DNA of 64,000 nucleotides, taken from Alphaproteobacteria bacterium (GTDB lineage Bacteria; Pseudomonadota; Alphaproteobacteria; Micavibrionales; Micavibrionaceae). The DNA lies in contig CP065008.1 of assembly GCA_016699735.1 (NCBI GenBank), positions 992,001 through 1,056,000 of the forward strand. Reading direction: 5' to 3'. The notes beneath the pieces are model-generated. The model made no database searches and was not told where the DNA came from. It was given only the letters and a program-made list of their open reading frames with translations. The position numbers and the translations under genes are program-made. Below are positions 26,755-34,107 of this stretch, piece after piece (the stretch's first letter is position 1; each line of letters starts with the position of its first letter).

Positions 26755-28683
26755 ATGGACTCTCTGGCTGCTAAATTGACAAAGATCACCGAACAGGCCT
26801 TTTCGGCCCTCGGCCTGCCGCCCGAATATGCGCGGGTGATGGTGTCCGGTCAATCGGAATCCGCCCAGTTCCAGTGCAACGGCGCGATGCCCTCCGCCAA
26901 GGCCGCAAAGAAAAACCCCCGCGAAATCGCGCAACTTGTCATCGATCAACTCCAATCAAACGACAAAGACGGGGTGTTCTCGGATCTTTCCATAGGCGGT
27001 CCGGGGTTCATCAATATCGCCGTAACCGATGCTTTTATCGCCGCGCATCTTGCGGAATTAAACGACGATCCGAAATTGGGCGTCCCTCTAATAGCAGCAG
27101 GGCAGACGGTCATTCTCGATTACGGCGGCCCGAATGTCGCCAAGGCGATGCACGTGGGTCACTTGCGCTCCTCCATCATTGGTGACTCGCTGCGCCGCCT
27201 TCTCGGAGAAGTCGGATACGCCGTCATCGCCGACGTTCACCTCGGCGACTGGGGCACGCCGATGGGGCAGATCATTTCGGAATATGAAATTCGTTACCCC
27301 GATTGGCCATATTTTTCTAAGAAAAATGTAGAAGTTATAGAAGCTGAAACTGCTGCTGAACCAATGGATATTGATATTCCAATGTTTTATCTGCCGTCAT
27401 CTCAAGATAAATCAAAACAAAATTCGTATCTTCTAACCTCCCAAAAAGATGGCGAAGAAGCTGGAGAAATATTGGCAGAAACTGCGGCAGAGCCTTTTAA
27501 TCCTAAAATAAGCATGCAGCACTTGGAAGAGATTTATCCTTTTGCTTCTAAAGCATGTAAGGACGATGCCGAACGTGCTGAGAGGGCTCGTAGGGCTACT
27601 GTTGAGTTGCAGAATGGGCATCCTGGCTATCGAGAATTGTGGGAATATTTTGTAAAAGTTTCTAAAGACGGCATGAAAAAGAATTTCGACGCGCTCGGCG
27701 TTCACTTTGACCTTTGGAAGGGCGAGGGCAGCGTCCATGATCTGATCGAGCCCATGGTCGAGAAACTGAAAACGCAAGGTCTGGCACGGAAGGATGACGG
27801 GGCGCTGGTGATAGACGTCGCCCGCGAAGACGATAAAAAGGAAATCCCCCCGCTGATTCTCTACAAACGCGACGGGGCAGTGATGTACGGCACCACCGAT
27901 CTGGCCACGCTGGTTGACCGGATGCAGGAGAATAAACCCGCCAAAATCATCTATGTCGTCGATCAGCGGCAGGGGCTGCATTTCGAGCAGGTCTTCCGTG
28001 CCGCACGCAAGGGTGGGATCGTGCCGGAATCCGTCGAATTGACCCATGCCGGGTTCGGCACCATGAACGGGGCGGACGGCAAACCCTTCAAGACGCGGGC
28101 GGGCGGAGTCATGAAGCTCGAAGACCTGATCGCCATGGCCGTTGATAAGGGTCGTGAACGCCTGAAGGAGGCGAAGCTGGCCGAGGATATGCCGCCCGCA
28201 GAGAAAGAGGAGATCGCGCACAAGGTCGCCATCGCCGCTATAAAGTTCGCGGATTTGCAGAACAACCGCATTGCGGATTATGCCTTCGACCTTGACCGCA
28301 TGACCGCCTTCGAGGGCAAGACCGGACCTTATCTGCTCTATCAGGCCGTGCGGATAAAATCCCTCCTGAGAAAGGCAGAAGAGCAGGGGTTCAAGACCGC
28401 GAACACCTTCGTTCTGAAAGCGGAGGACACGCCGCTGGCGTTATTGCTCAGCGAACTCCCAGATCAGATTCAACTAGCAGTCAAAAATTACTCGCCCCAT
28501 ATTCTCTGCGATTATGCCTATAAGGTCGCTCAGGAATTCAGCAGCTTCTATGGCAAGTGCCACATCCTTTCGGAAAATGACGAAGCGCTAAGGGGCAGTC
28601 GCTTGGCTTTGTGCGCCCTCACGGCCCGCCATTTACAGACAGTGCTGAACCTTCTGGGCATCGGAATCCCCGAACGGATGTAG
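26755..28683 (+). CDS. argS: Arginyl-tRNA synthetase with an internal insertion
   Basis: A 642-residue class I aminoacyl-tRNA synthetase, longer than the usual 560-600. The N-terminal Add-1 domain is followed by the catalytic core with the HIGH-type motif HVGH near residue 132, ADVHLGDWGTPMGQ near 158, and the DALR anticodon-binding domain with its end GIPERM. The KMSK region appears as FKTRAGGVMKLEDL, normal for ArgS. Residues about 190-250 hold an insertion between DWPYF and LEEIYPFASKACK that is absent from typical ArgS. The essential motifs are intact, so the enzyme should be functional. See the separate entry for the insertion. Confidence 0.95.
   Translation: MDSLAAKLTKITEQAFSALGLPPEYARVMVSGQSESAQFQCNGAMPSAKAAKKNPREIAQLVIDQLQSNDKDGVFSDLSIGGPGFINIAVTDAFIAAHLAELNDDPKLGVPLIAAGQTVILDYGGPNVAKAMHVGHLRSSIIGDSLRRLLGEVGYAVIADVHLGDWGTPMGQIISEYEIRYPDWPYFSKKNVEVIEAETAAEPMDIDIPMFYLPSSQDKSKQNSYLLTSQKDGEEAGEILAETAAEPFNPKISMQHLEEIYPFASKACKDDAERAERARRATVELQNGHPGYRELWEYFVKVSKDGMKKNFDALGVHFDLWKGEGSVHDLIEPMVEKLKTQGLARKDDGALVIDVAREDDKKEIPPLILYKRDGAVMYGTTDLATLVDRMQENKPAKIIYVVDQRQGLHFEQVFRAARKGGIVPESVELTHAGFGTMNGADGKPFKTRAGGVMKLEDLIAMAVDKGRERLKEAKLAEDMPPAEKEEIAHKVAIAAIKFADLQNNRIADYAFDLDRMTAFEGKTGPYLLYQAVRIKSLLRKAEEQGFKTANTFVLKAEDTPLALLLSELPDQIQLAVKNYSPHILCDYAYKVAQEFSSFYGKCHILSENDEALRGSRLALCALTARHLQTVLNLLGIGIPERM
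27346..27495 (+). repeat. In-frame AT-rich insertion in argS flanked by an 18-bp direct repeat
   Basis: The peptide ETAAEP is encoded twice, at 27346-27363 and 27478-27495, with 13 of 18 bases identical. The 38 codons between them encode a low-complexity, polar sequence with no counterpart in normal ArgS. Counting bases, 27301-27480 is 35% GC, while the line 27181-27240 of the same gene is 65%. The AT-rich composition continues past the insertion to about 27665, over residues that are conserved in the family. This points to an imported segment or an expanded repeat rather than a separate gene. Confidence 0.6.
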
Positions 28684-28686
28684 TAT

Positions 28687-29370
28687 TTAATCCTGCGGAG
28701 CGCAGTTTTTATCCGCCTGAATAAACCGCACGGCCTCCATCGGATCGTCGGTCATTTTCACGAAACGTAGATCGGCCTCGTCGATTGTCTTGTGCATGAT
28801 CATCGTATTCTGCAAAAAGGGTTGCAATTCGCGCCAATATTCGCTGCCCATGATGATAAGAGGGAAAGCGCAGATTTTTTCGGTCTGCAGAAGCGTCGCA
28901 ACTTCAAAAATTTCATCCATGGTTCCAAACCCGCCGGGCAGCAGCACAAACGCCCGCGAGTATTTCAGCAGCATCACCTTACGCACAAAGAAATAATGGA
29001 AATCAACGCTGATATCGGTATAGGGGTTCGGAACCTGTTCTTTGGGCAGCTTGATATTGCAGCCGATCGAAACCGCCCCGGCATCTTGTGCGCCCTTGTT
29101 CGCCGCCTCCATGATCCCCGGCCCGCCTCCGGTCATAACGCTGAACCCGGCCTTGCCCAGTTCTGTGGCAGTTTGATAAGCCAGTTGATAATACGGGTCG
29201 TCCGGCCCAAACCGCGCCGAACCGAAAAACGTGACGCAATTACGCACATTCCGCAGTGCACGAAACCCGCGGTAAAACTCGCTCCATATCCGCACCGAGC
29301 GCCACAGGTCGGAAAATCCGCTTTCCCGCCCCTGCAGCAGATAAGTGTCAAAATCGTTTGGGTTGCTCAT
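28687..29370 (-). CDS. LOG-family nucleotide-5'-monophosphate phosphoribohydrolase
   Basis: A 227-residue Rossmann-fold protein of the TIGR00730/LOG family. The signature GGGPGIMEAANKGA near residue 80 and LPGGFGTMDEIFE near 142 form the phosphate-binding and catalytic Glu motif. Family members split N6-modified AMP or other nucleoside monophosphates into base and ribose 5-phosphate. The protein is cytoplasmic. It shares an operon with the PEBP-family gene 13 bases upstream. The stop lies four bases from the argS stop on the other strand. Confidence 0.88.
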   Translation of the reverse strand: MSNPNDFDTYLLQGRESGFSDLWRSVRIWSEFYRGFRALRNVRNCVTFFGSARFGPDDPYYQLAYQTATELGKAGFSVMTGGGPGIMEAANKGAQDAGAVSIGCNIKLPKEQVPNPYTDISVDFHYFFVRKVMLLKYSRAFVLLPGGFGTMDEIFEVATLLQTEKICAFPLIIMGSEYWRELQPFLQNTMIMHKTIDEADLRFVKMTDDPMEAVRFIQADKNCAPQD

Positions 29371-29383
29371 AGCTCTAGATCAA

Positions 29384-29959
29384 TCAACGCCCATAAACCG
29401 CCATGATCTGCGCCTGCCCGATGGAATGGGCATTGATGAAATACCCCACCATCGCGCCGGAGGCATTGGCATCCAGATCGAGCTTTTCAACATCCAGCGC
29501 ATGAAGCGTTAGGAAATAGCGGTGCGGCTTGTCGCCCACGGGCGGACAGGAGCCGCCGAACGTCGACTCCCCGAAATCCGTCCGCCCCTCGATGGCGCCC
29601 TTGGGTATCGCCTCAGTCCCGCTGGCCCCCTCGGGAATTTCGGTTACGGAGAGCGGAATATTAAACACCGTCCAGTGCCACCAGCCGCTACCCGACGGCG
29701 CATCGGGATCGTAATAGGTGAGCGCAAGGCTCTTGGCCTCCGCCGGAATCCCTTCCCACGAGACCTGAGGTGAAAGATTCTCCCCTTCGCACCCAAAGCC
29801 CTTATAGACCTGCTTGTTATCAATCGTCGCATTCTGGCTCAGGCTGGCACTGTGCAGAACGATTGTATCGTAGACCTTCTTCACGGGCGGCGAATCCGCA
29901 AAAACCTGCGGCGTCATAAAAGTAAAGCCAAGAACCAAAACTCCCAAAATTGTCTTCAT
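29384..29959 (-). CDS. Secreted PEBP/YbhB family protein
   Basis: About 191 residues. The ATG at 29959 is chosen over an upstream one because it has AAAGGA before it and starts a signal peptide (MKTILGVLVLGFTF, cleavage near VFA-DSP). The phosphatidylethanolamine-binding fold is shown by LSPQVSWEGIP, DPDAPSGSGWWHWTVFNIP with the conserved DPDAP and the HWxxxNIP motif, and DKPHRYFLTLHALD. YbhB-type proteins bind small anionic or phospholipid head groups; the ligand here is unknown. First gene of an operon with the LOG gene. Confidence 0.88.
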   Translation of the reverse strand: MKTILGVLVLGFTFMTPQVFADSPPVKKVYDTIVLHSASLSQNATIDNKQVYKGFGCEGENLSPQVSWEGIPAEAKSLALTYYDPDAPSGSGWWHWTVFNIPLSVTEIPEGASGTEAIPKGAIEGRTDFGESTFGGSCPPVGDKPHRYFLTLHALDVEKLDLDANASGAMVGYFINAHSIGQAQIMAVYGR

Positions 29960-30070
29960 CGTCAATTCCTTTAACCCGGTATCTTCCGGCCACGATTTCA
30001 AGTATGAGATACAGGATAATGGGTCAGACAGAGATTTAAAAGCTCTGGGTAGAAGAAACACAGGAAAAAG

Positions 30071-31426
30071 ATGAAACTCACATTTCTCGGCGCGACAGGT
30101 ACGGTCACAGGTTCAAAGTATCTCCTCGAAGACGAAAACCATAAATTCCTGATTGATTGCGGCCTGTTTCAGGGTCTGAAGGAACTGCGCCAGCGCAACT
30201 GGAACAAGCTGCCGATAAACCCCGCGTCCATCGACGCCGTGATCCTCACCCACGCCCATATCGACCATAGCGGCTATCTGCCGATACTGGTACGCGATGG
30301 CTTTAACGGACCGATTTACGCCACCGATGCGACCATTGACCTCTGCAAGCTCCTCCTGCCCGACAGCGCGAGAATTCATGAGGAGGACGCCGCGCGCGCC
30401 AACCGCGAGGGCTACACGAAGCACAAGCCCGCCTTGCCGCTCTACACCGAACGCGACGCCGAACGCGCCCTGCAGCGCTTTAAGCCCGTGGATTTCGGCA
30501 AGGAGCAAGCCCTGAACAACATCCTCTCCTTCACCTATAGCCGCGCAGGGCACATTCTCGGCGCCGCCAGCATCCGCGTAACGGACGGCCAGACAGCCAT
30601 TGTCTTCTCCGGTGATCTCGGCCGCCCGAACGATCCCGTCATCTGCGCCCCCGCGAAGGTGCAGGACGCTGATGTCCTTCTTCTGGAATCCACCTACGGC
30701 GACCGCCTGCACGAGGGGCGCGACCCACTGGACAAGATGGCGGAAATCATCAACGATACCGCCTCACGCGGCGGTTTGATCCTGATCCCGGCCTTCGCCG
30801 TCGGTCGGGCGCAAAGCCTGATGTTTTACCTTTATGAACTCAAACGCAAGAACCGCATCCCGAATATTCCCATCTTCCTCGACAGTCCGATGGCGACCAA
30901 CGCAACGGAAATATTAAAGAAACATGGCCACGAACACCGCCTCTCCGAACACCTGTGCGCGCAGGTCTGCAGTGTCGCAAAAGTGATTCATACGCCTGAG
31001 GAATCAAGGATTCTCAACAATGCGAACATGCCCTGCATCATCATTTCGGCCAGCGGCATGGCCACGGGCGGGCGCATCTTGCACCACCTCAAGGCCCACA
31101 TCGGCGACCCGAAAAACACCGTCCTGTTCGCAGGGTATCAGGCGGCGGGGACTCGCGGCGCCCGTCTGGTTCATGGCGAAAAGGAAATCAAGATTCACGG
31201 CCACCTCTACCCCGTCCGCGCCCGGATAGACAATCTCGACACGCTCTCCGCCCACGCGGATTATAGCGAGATTCTCGATTGGCTGCGCGGCTTCAACAAG
31301 CCCCCGCGCATGACCTACCTCACGCATGGCGAACCCGAAGCGGCGTCTTCCCTGAAATTCAAGATTGAGGAACATCTGGGCTGGCGGGTGGAAATTCCCG
31401 AATATCTCTCAACCGTCGAGATATAG
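30071..31426 (+). CDS. Beta-CASP metallo-beta-lactamase RNA nuclease
   Basis: A 451-residue enzyme. The metallo-beta-lactamase motif HAHIDHSGYLP lies near residues 59-69, with metal ligands also in GHILGAAS (His) and FSGDLG (Asp). The beta-CASP domain follows (FDSPMATNATEI-like region and SASGMATGGRILHHL), then the last metal His in LSAHADYSEIL. The C-terminal ends in an RMM-CBS (RNA-specificity) domain with THGEPEAA. This combination resembles bacterial YsiK/CPSF-73-like ribonucleases. It is divergent from the PEBP gene, with about 110 bp between start codons. Confidence 0.9.
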   Translation: MKLTFLGATGTVTGSKYLLEDENHKFLIDCGLFQGLKELRQRNWNKLPINPASIDAVILTHAHIDHSGYLPILVRDGFNGPIYATDATIDLCKLLLPDSARIHEEDAARANREGYTKHKPALPLYTERDAERALQRFKPVDFGKEQALNNILSFTYSRAGHILGAASIRVTDGQTAIVFSGDLGRPNDPVICAPAKVQDADVLLLESTYGDRLHEGRDPLDKMAEIINDTASRGGLILIPAFAVGRAQSLMFYLYELKRKNRIPNIPIFLDSPMATNATEILKKHGHEHRLSEHLCAQVCSVAKVIHTPEESRILNNANMPCIIISASGMATGGRILHHLKAHIGDPKNTVLFAGYQAAGTRGARLVHGEKEIKIHGHLYPVRARIDNLDTLSAHADYSEILDWLRGFNKPPRMTYLTHGEPEAASSLKFKIEEHLGWRVEIPEYLSTVEI

Positions 31427-31429
31427 GCG

Positions 31430-32467
31430 TTATATTCCGAGCTGGTGCTGCGCGGGTCCGTCTTGAACATTGCCGCCAGAAGGCGCAGGTTCCGCAATCT
31501 CGGTCGGCGTCGTCTGCGCCTTGATATCGTTGATGATCCAGCGCATCATTTTCCAGTCGTCGGGCGACTCTCCGACCGTGACTGAAGGGCTGGCCAGAAC
31601 GTAAACGCCCTGCTTTCGGTGCGCCAGAAGCTCGTCGGTCAGGATCTTATAGGGATCGGAGCGCAGCGCCTCATCGTGCTTACTGAAAATCAGCGTACTG
31701 AACAGAGGCTTGCCTTCGCCCATATTGACCCGGTTGCCCTTGATTCCCCGGCCGAAATGTTCCTGAATGGCTGTTTCCGTGGGGATAAGCCGGAACAGTC
31801 GCGGAAAACCGATCATGCGCGTCTCGCCGACCGGAACGCCCGCCCGCCGCTCCTGCATGGCGTTGTAAAGATGGGCCATATCCTCCGTCCGGTGTCCAAG
31901 GAAAAAATTCCGGTAGGGAACGATCGACTCACGGTGCAGGGCAAAAACCCGGTCGCGGAAGGGAAAATCAGCATCAAGTTCATGGATTTTCAGCAGGACT
32001 TCGCGGGCCTCCTCGGCGGAGTGAACGGGAATGCTGAGATAATTGCCCCGGTTGGCCGCAACCCACTGCTCGGGGTTGCTCGCCCCCTTTTCCTTGAGGT
32101 TTCGGAACGAAATCGGCCGCGACGCCAGATCGAGGTTCAAACTGAGCAGAATGTTCCGGCGCGCTTTGACCGCATCGGCCAGACCTTCCTGCGCGTGCTT
32201 ATTGAAGACATGATCCCGGTCGCCATGCCCTTCGGGACGTACCCAGCACGCCCGCACAATCTCCGTATTCCCCATCCGCGTATGCGACTTGCGGAACGTG
32301 AGCGGCAGCAGATTGTCAACGGAGAGAATTTCAAGCCCTTCATCGCCCCCGGGGTTGGTTGCCGTAATCCCCAGTCTTTCATTGCCGCGGTAAGTCTGCT
32401 CGAACTCCCGGGCGGTCATCTGCCGCGAAAAACCTGTCTCTTTATTGAAAACCAGCGCAACGTCCAT
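31430..32467 (-). CDS. Unrecognised 345-residue protein
   Basis: Start taken at the ATG at 32467 (MDVALVFNKETGFSRQM); an in-frame Met 16 codons earlier is less likely because that extension looks untranslated. The protein is soluble, with no signal or membrane segment. It contains a repeated theme of basic and aromatic residues (FRDRVFALHRES, YRNFFLGHRTEDM) and a Pro-rich tail. I do not recognise the family. The stop lies four bases from that of the beta-CASP nuclease gene on the other strand. Confidence 0.6.
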   Translation of the reverse strand: MDVALVFNKETGFSRQMTAREFEQTYRGNERLGITATNPGGDEGLEILSVDNLLPLTFRKSHTRMGNTEIVRACWVRPEGHGDRDHVFNKHAQEGLADAVKARRNILLSLNLDLASRPISFRNLKEKGASNPEQWVAANRGNYLSIPVHSAEEAREVLLKIHELDADFPFRDRVFALHRESIVPYRNFFLGHRTEDMAHLYNAMQERRAGVPVGETRMIGFPRLFRLIPTETAIQEHFGRGIKGNRVNMGEGKPLFSTLIFSKHDEALRSDPYKILTDELLAHRKQGVYVLASPSVTVGESPDDWKMMRWIINDIKAQTTPTEIAEPAPSGGNVQDGPAQHQLGI

Positions 32468-32626
32468 ACGAAACCCCAAAAATCCTTTTTTCCAAGGCGC
32501 AAGCCCCCGCGCCAAGTCATTGACTTACGGTAACTTTTCTAACAAAATTCTACGCCAAAGTCACGAAAATGGAAAGTTTAGCGCATAAACCCGCAGAAAT
32601 CCGGCATTTTCAGGAAAGGATAACCC

Positions 32627-33454
32627 GTGGCCACCCCCTGCATCATCACCGTCGCCCTCTGCGGCTCCGTCCCGCGCAAGGAGCATAACCCCGCCGTTCC
32701 CATAAGCGTAGAGGAACAGGTCGAATCCGCCCATGAATCCTTAGAGGCCGGAGCAACGCTGGCCCATATCCACACCCGAAATGCGGACCAGACCCCATCC
32801 TCCGACCCCGAATTTTTCGCAAAAGTACAGGAGGGGATCAAAAAACACTGCCCCGGCATGATCATCCAGTTCTCCACGGGCGGGCGGGGCAGGGCGATGG
32901 AGGAACGCGGGTCGATGCTTTACCTGAAGCCCGACATGGCCTCTCTGGCCACAGGATCGGTGAATTTCCCCACCATCGTCTACGCCAACCCGCCCGACCT
33001 CATCGACCATCTCGCCGCCGAAATGCTGAAATACGACGTGAAGCCGGAGATCGAGATTTTCGACCTTCATATGCTCTACAACGCCGGAAAGCTGGTCGAA
33101 CGCGGCCTTTTAAAGCCACCCGTCCATGTGCAGTTCGTCTTCGGCATCAAGAACGCGCTGCCCGCCGAACGCCGGATTTTGGATTTTTATCTCGCGGAGC
33201 TGCCGCGTGTTCTCCCCGGCGCGACCTGGACGGCGGCGGGCATCGGCAAGACGCAGATCGAGGTGAACAGATGGTGTCTGGAACGGGGCGGCCACTGCAG
33301 GACAGGGCTGGAGGATAATATCCGGCTGGATGCAAAAAACCTCGCGCCCTCCAACGCCGCCCTCGTCAGACAGGTCGTGGATCTCTGCGCCGCCCACAAT
33401 CGCCGCCCCGCAACAGCGCAAGAAGCACGGGAGATTTTGGGGCTAAAAGCATGA
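32627..33454 (+). CDS. Beta-keto acid cleavage enzyme (BKACE/DUF849)
   Basis: A 275-residue TIM-barrel enzyme starting with GTG at 32627, behind AGGAAAGGA. Zn ligands and active-site residues are in AHIHTRN (two His), PEIEIFDLHM (Glu, His near 145) and IQFSTGGRG. BKACE enzymes condense a beta-keto acid with acetyl-CoA to give a CoA thioester and acetoacetate. The best known member is Kce, of lysine fermentation. The true substrate cannot be told from sequence and there are no lysine-degradation genes nearby. The stop overlaps the next gene's start (ATGA). Confidence 0.88.
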   Translation: MATPCIITVALCGSVPRKEHNPAVPISVEEQVESAHESLEAGATLAHIHTRNADQTPSSDPEFFAKVQEGIKKHCPGMIIQFSTGGRGRAMEERGSMLYLKPDMASLATGSVNFPTIVYANPPDLIDHLAAEMLKYDVKPEIEIFDLHMLYNAGKLVERGLLKPPVHVQFVFGIKNALPAERRILDFYLAELPRVLPGATWTAAGIGKTQIEVNRWCLERGGHCRTGLEDNIRLDAKNLAPSNAALVRQVVDLCAAHNRRPATAQEAREILGLKA

Positions 33455-33960
33455 AAAAATTCAAACTTAAAATGCCAACCGAAAAGGATTGGGATGATTG
33501 GTCGAACGATCCACCGAGAGATTGTGTAACCACATGGAATAGAGGCCACGCAAAACAAAAGTTTTTTGGCAAGACCATTGAGCAGGTGATTCCAGAGTTA
33601 AAGCGAAATTTTATGGGATACTACGACGAGTTCTGCGATATGCCCCGCAGATGTTTTCAGTACTATATTTTCGCAATTACAGAGATTCTTAAAGAATTTG
33701 CTGAGTCAGGCTCTAAGGAAGAACGCTATTCAATCTCTGACATGGCCAGTTGTTTTTTATCTTTTTTTAAGAGCCGGGCCAAAAATGACCCAAAAAGTTT
33801 AAAACCAATTATGAAGCTTATATGGCCAGAACTTGAACGTGTCGCCAACAACCAATATAAATTTTATGCCCCTGTAGATATTTACGGCGATTTTAAGGAT
33901 CATTTAGCCGAAATCAAAAAGCTCTGCGATGAAAACAAAATTGAATACTTGGACCCTTAG
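33451..33960 (+). CDS. Unrecognised AT-rich small protein coupled to the BKACE gene
   Basis: A 169-residue protein with no family I recognise. Its ATG overlaps the BKACE stop by four bases. It is predominantly helical, charged, with several aromatic residues (WDDWSND, NFMGYYDEF) and three Cys. No membrane segment or signal peptide. The base composition is clearly more AT-rich than BKACE. The stop codon lies within the left arm of a long inverted repeat that spans to the gyrB stop. Confidence 0.6.
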   Translation: MKKFKLKMPTEKDWDDWSNDPPRDCVTTWNRGHAKQKFFGKTIEQVIPELKRNFMGYYDEFCDMPRRCFQYYIFAITEILKEFAESGSKEERYSISDMASCFLSFFKSRAKNDPKSLKPIMKLIWPELERVANNQYKFYAPVDIYGDFKDHLAEIKKLCDENKIEYLDP

Positions 33961-34107
33961 GGTCGAGACTCACAGCTTTTATAAAGTCAGCGAAAACACA
34001 GGTTTTCGAGAACTGCATCGCAGAATACTTGGGCGTATTTGAGAAGCGGAAGCGAAGAAAACCTGTGTTTGCAGGTCTTTAGAAAAGCTGTGGATTTTGA
34101 CCCTAAG
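33956..34107. repeat. Long imperfect inverted repeat between convergent genes
   Basis: The left arm (33956-34007) and the reverse complement of the right arm (34057-34107) match at about 41 of 52 positions. Identical blocks are CTTAGGGTC, CACAGCTTTT, TAAAG and AAACACAGGTTTTC. The 49-nt loop holds a small hairpin CTGC-ATC-GCAG. The outer ends carry the stop codons of the unknown gene on the left and gyrB on the right. It could act as a bidirectional terminator or be a small mobile palindromic element. No poly-T follows it on either side. Confidence 0.7.

Noticed and set aside
32520..32533. TTGACTTACGGTAA as a fourth FNR box
   Set aside because: The second half-site does not match ATCAA, and the adjacent genes are not typical targets.
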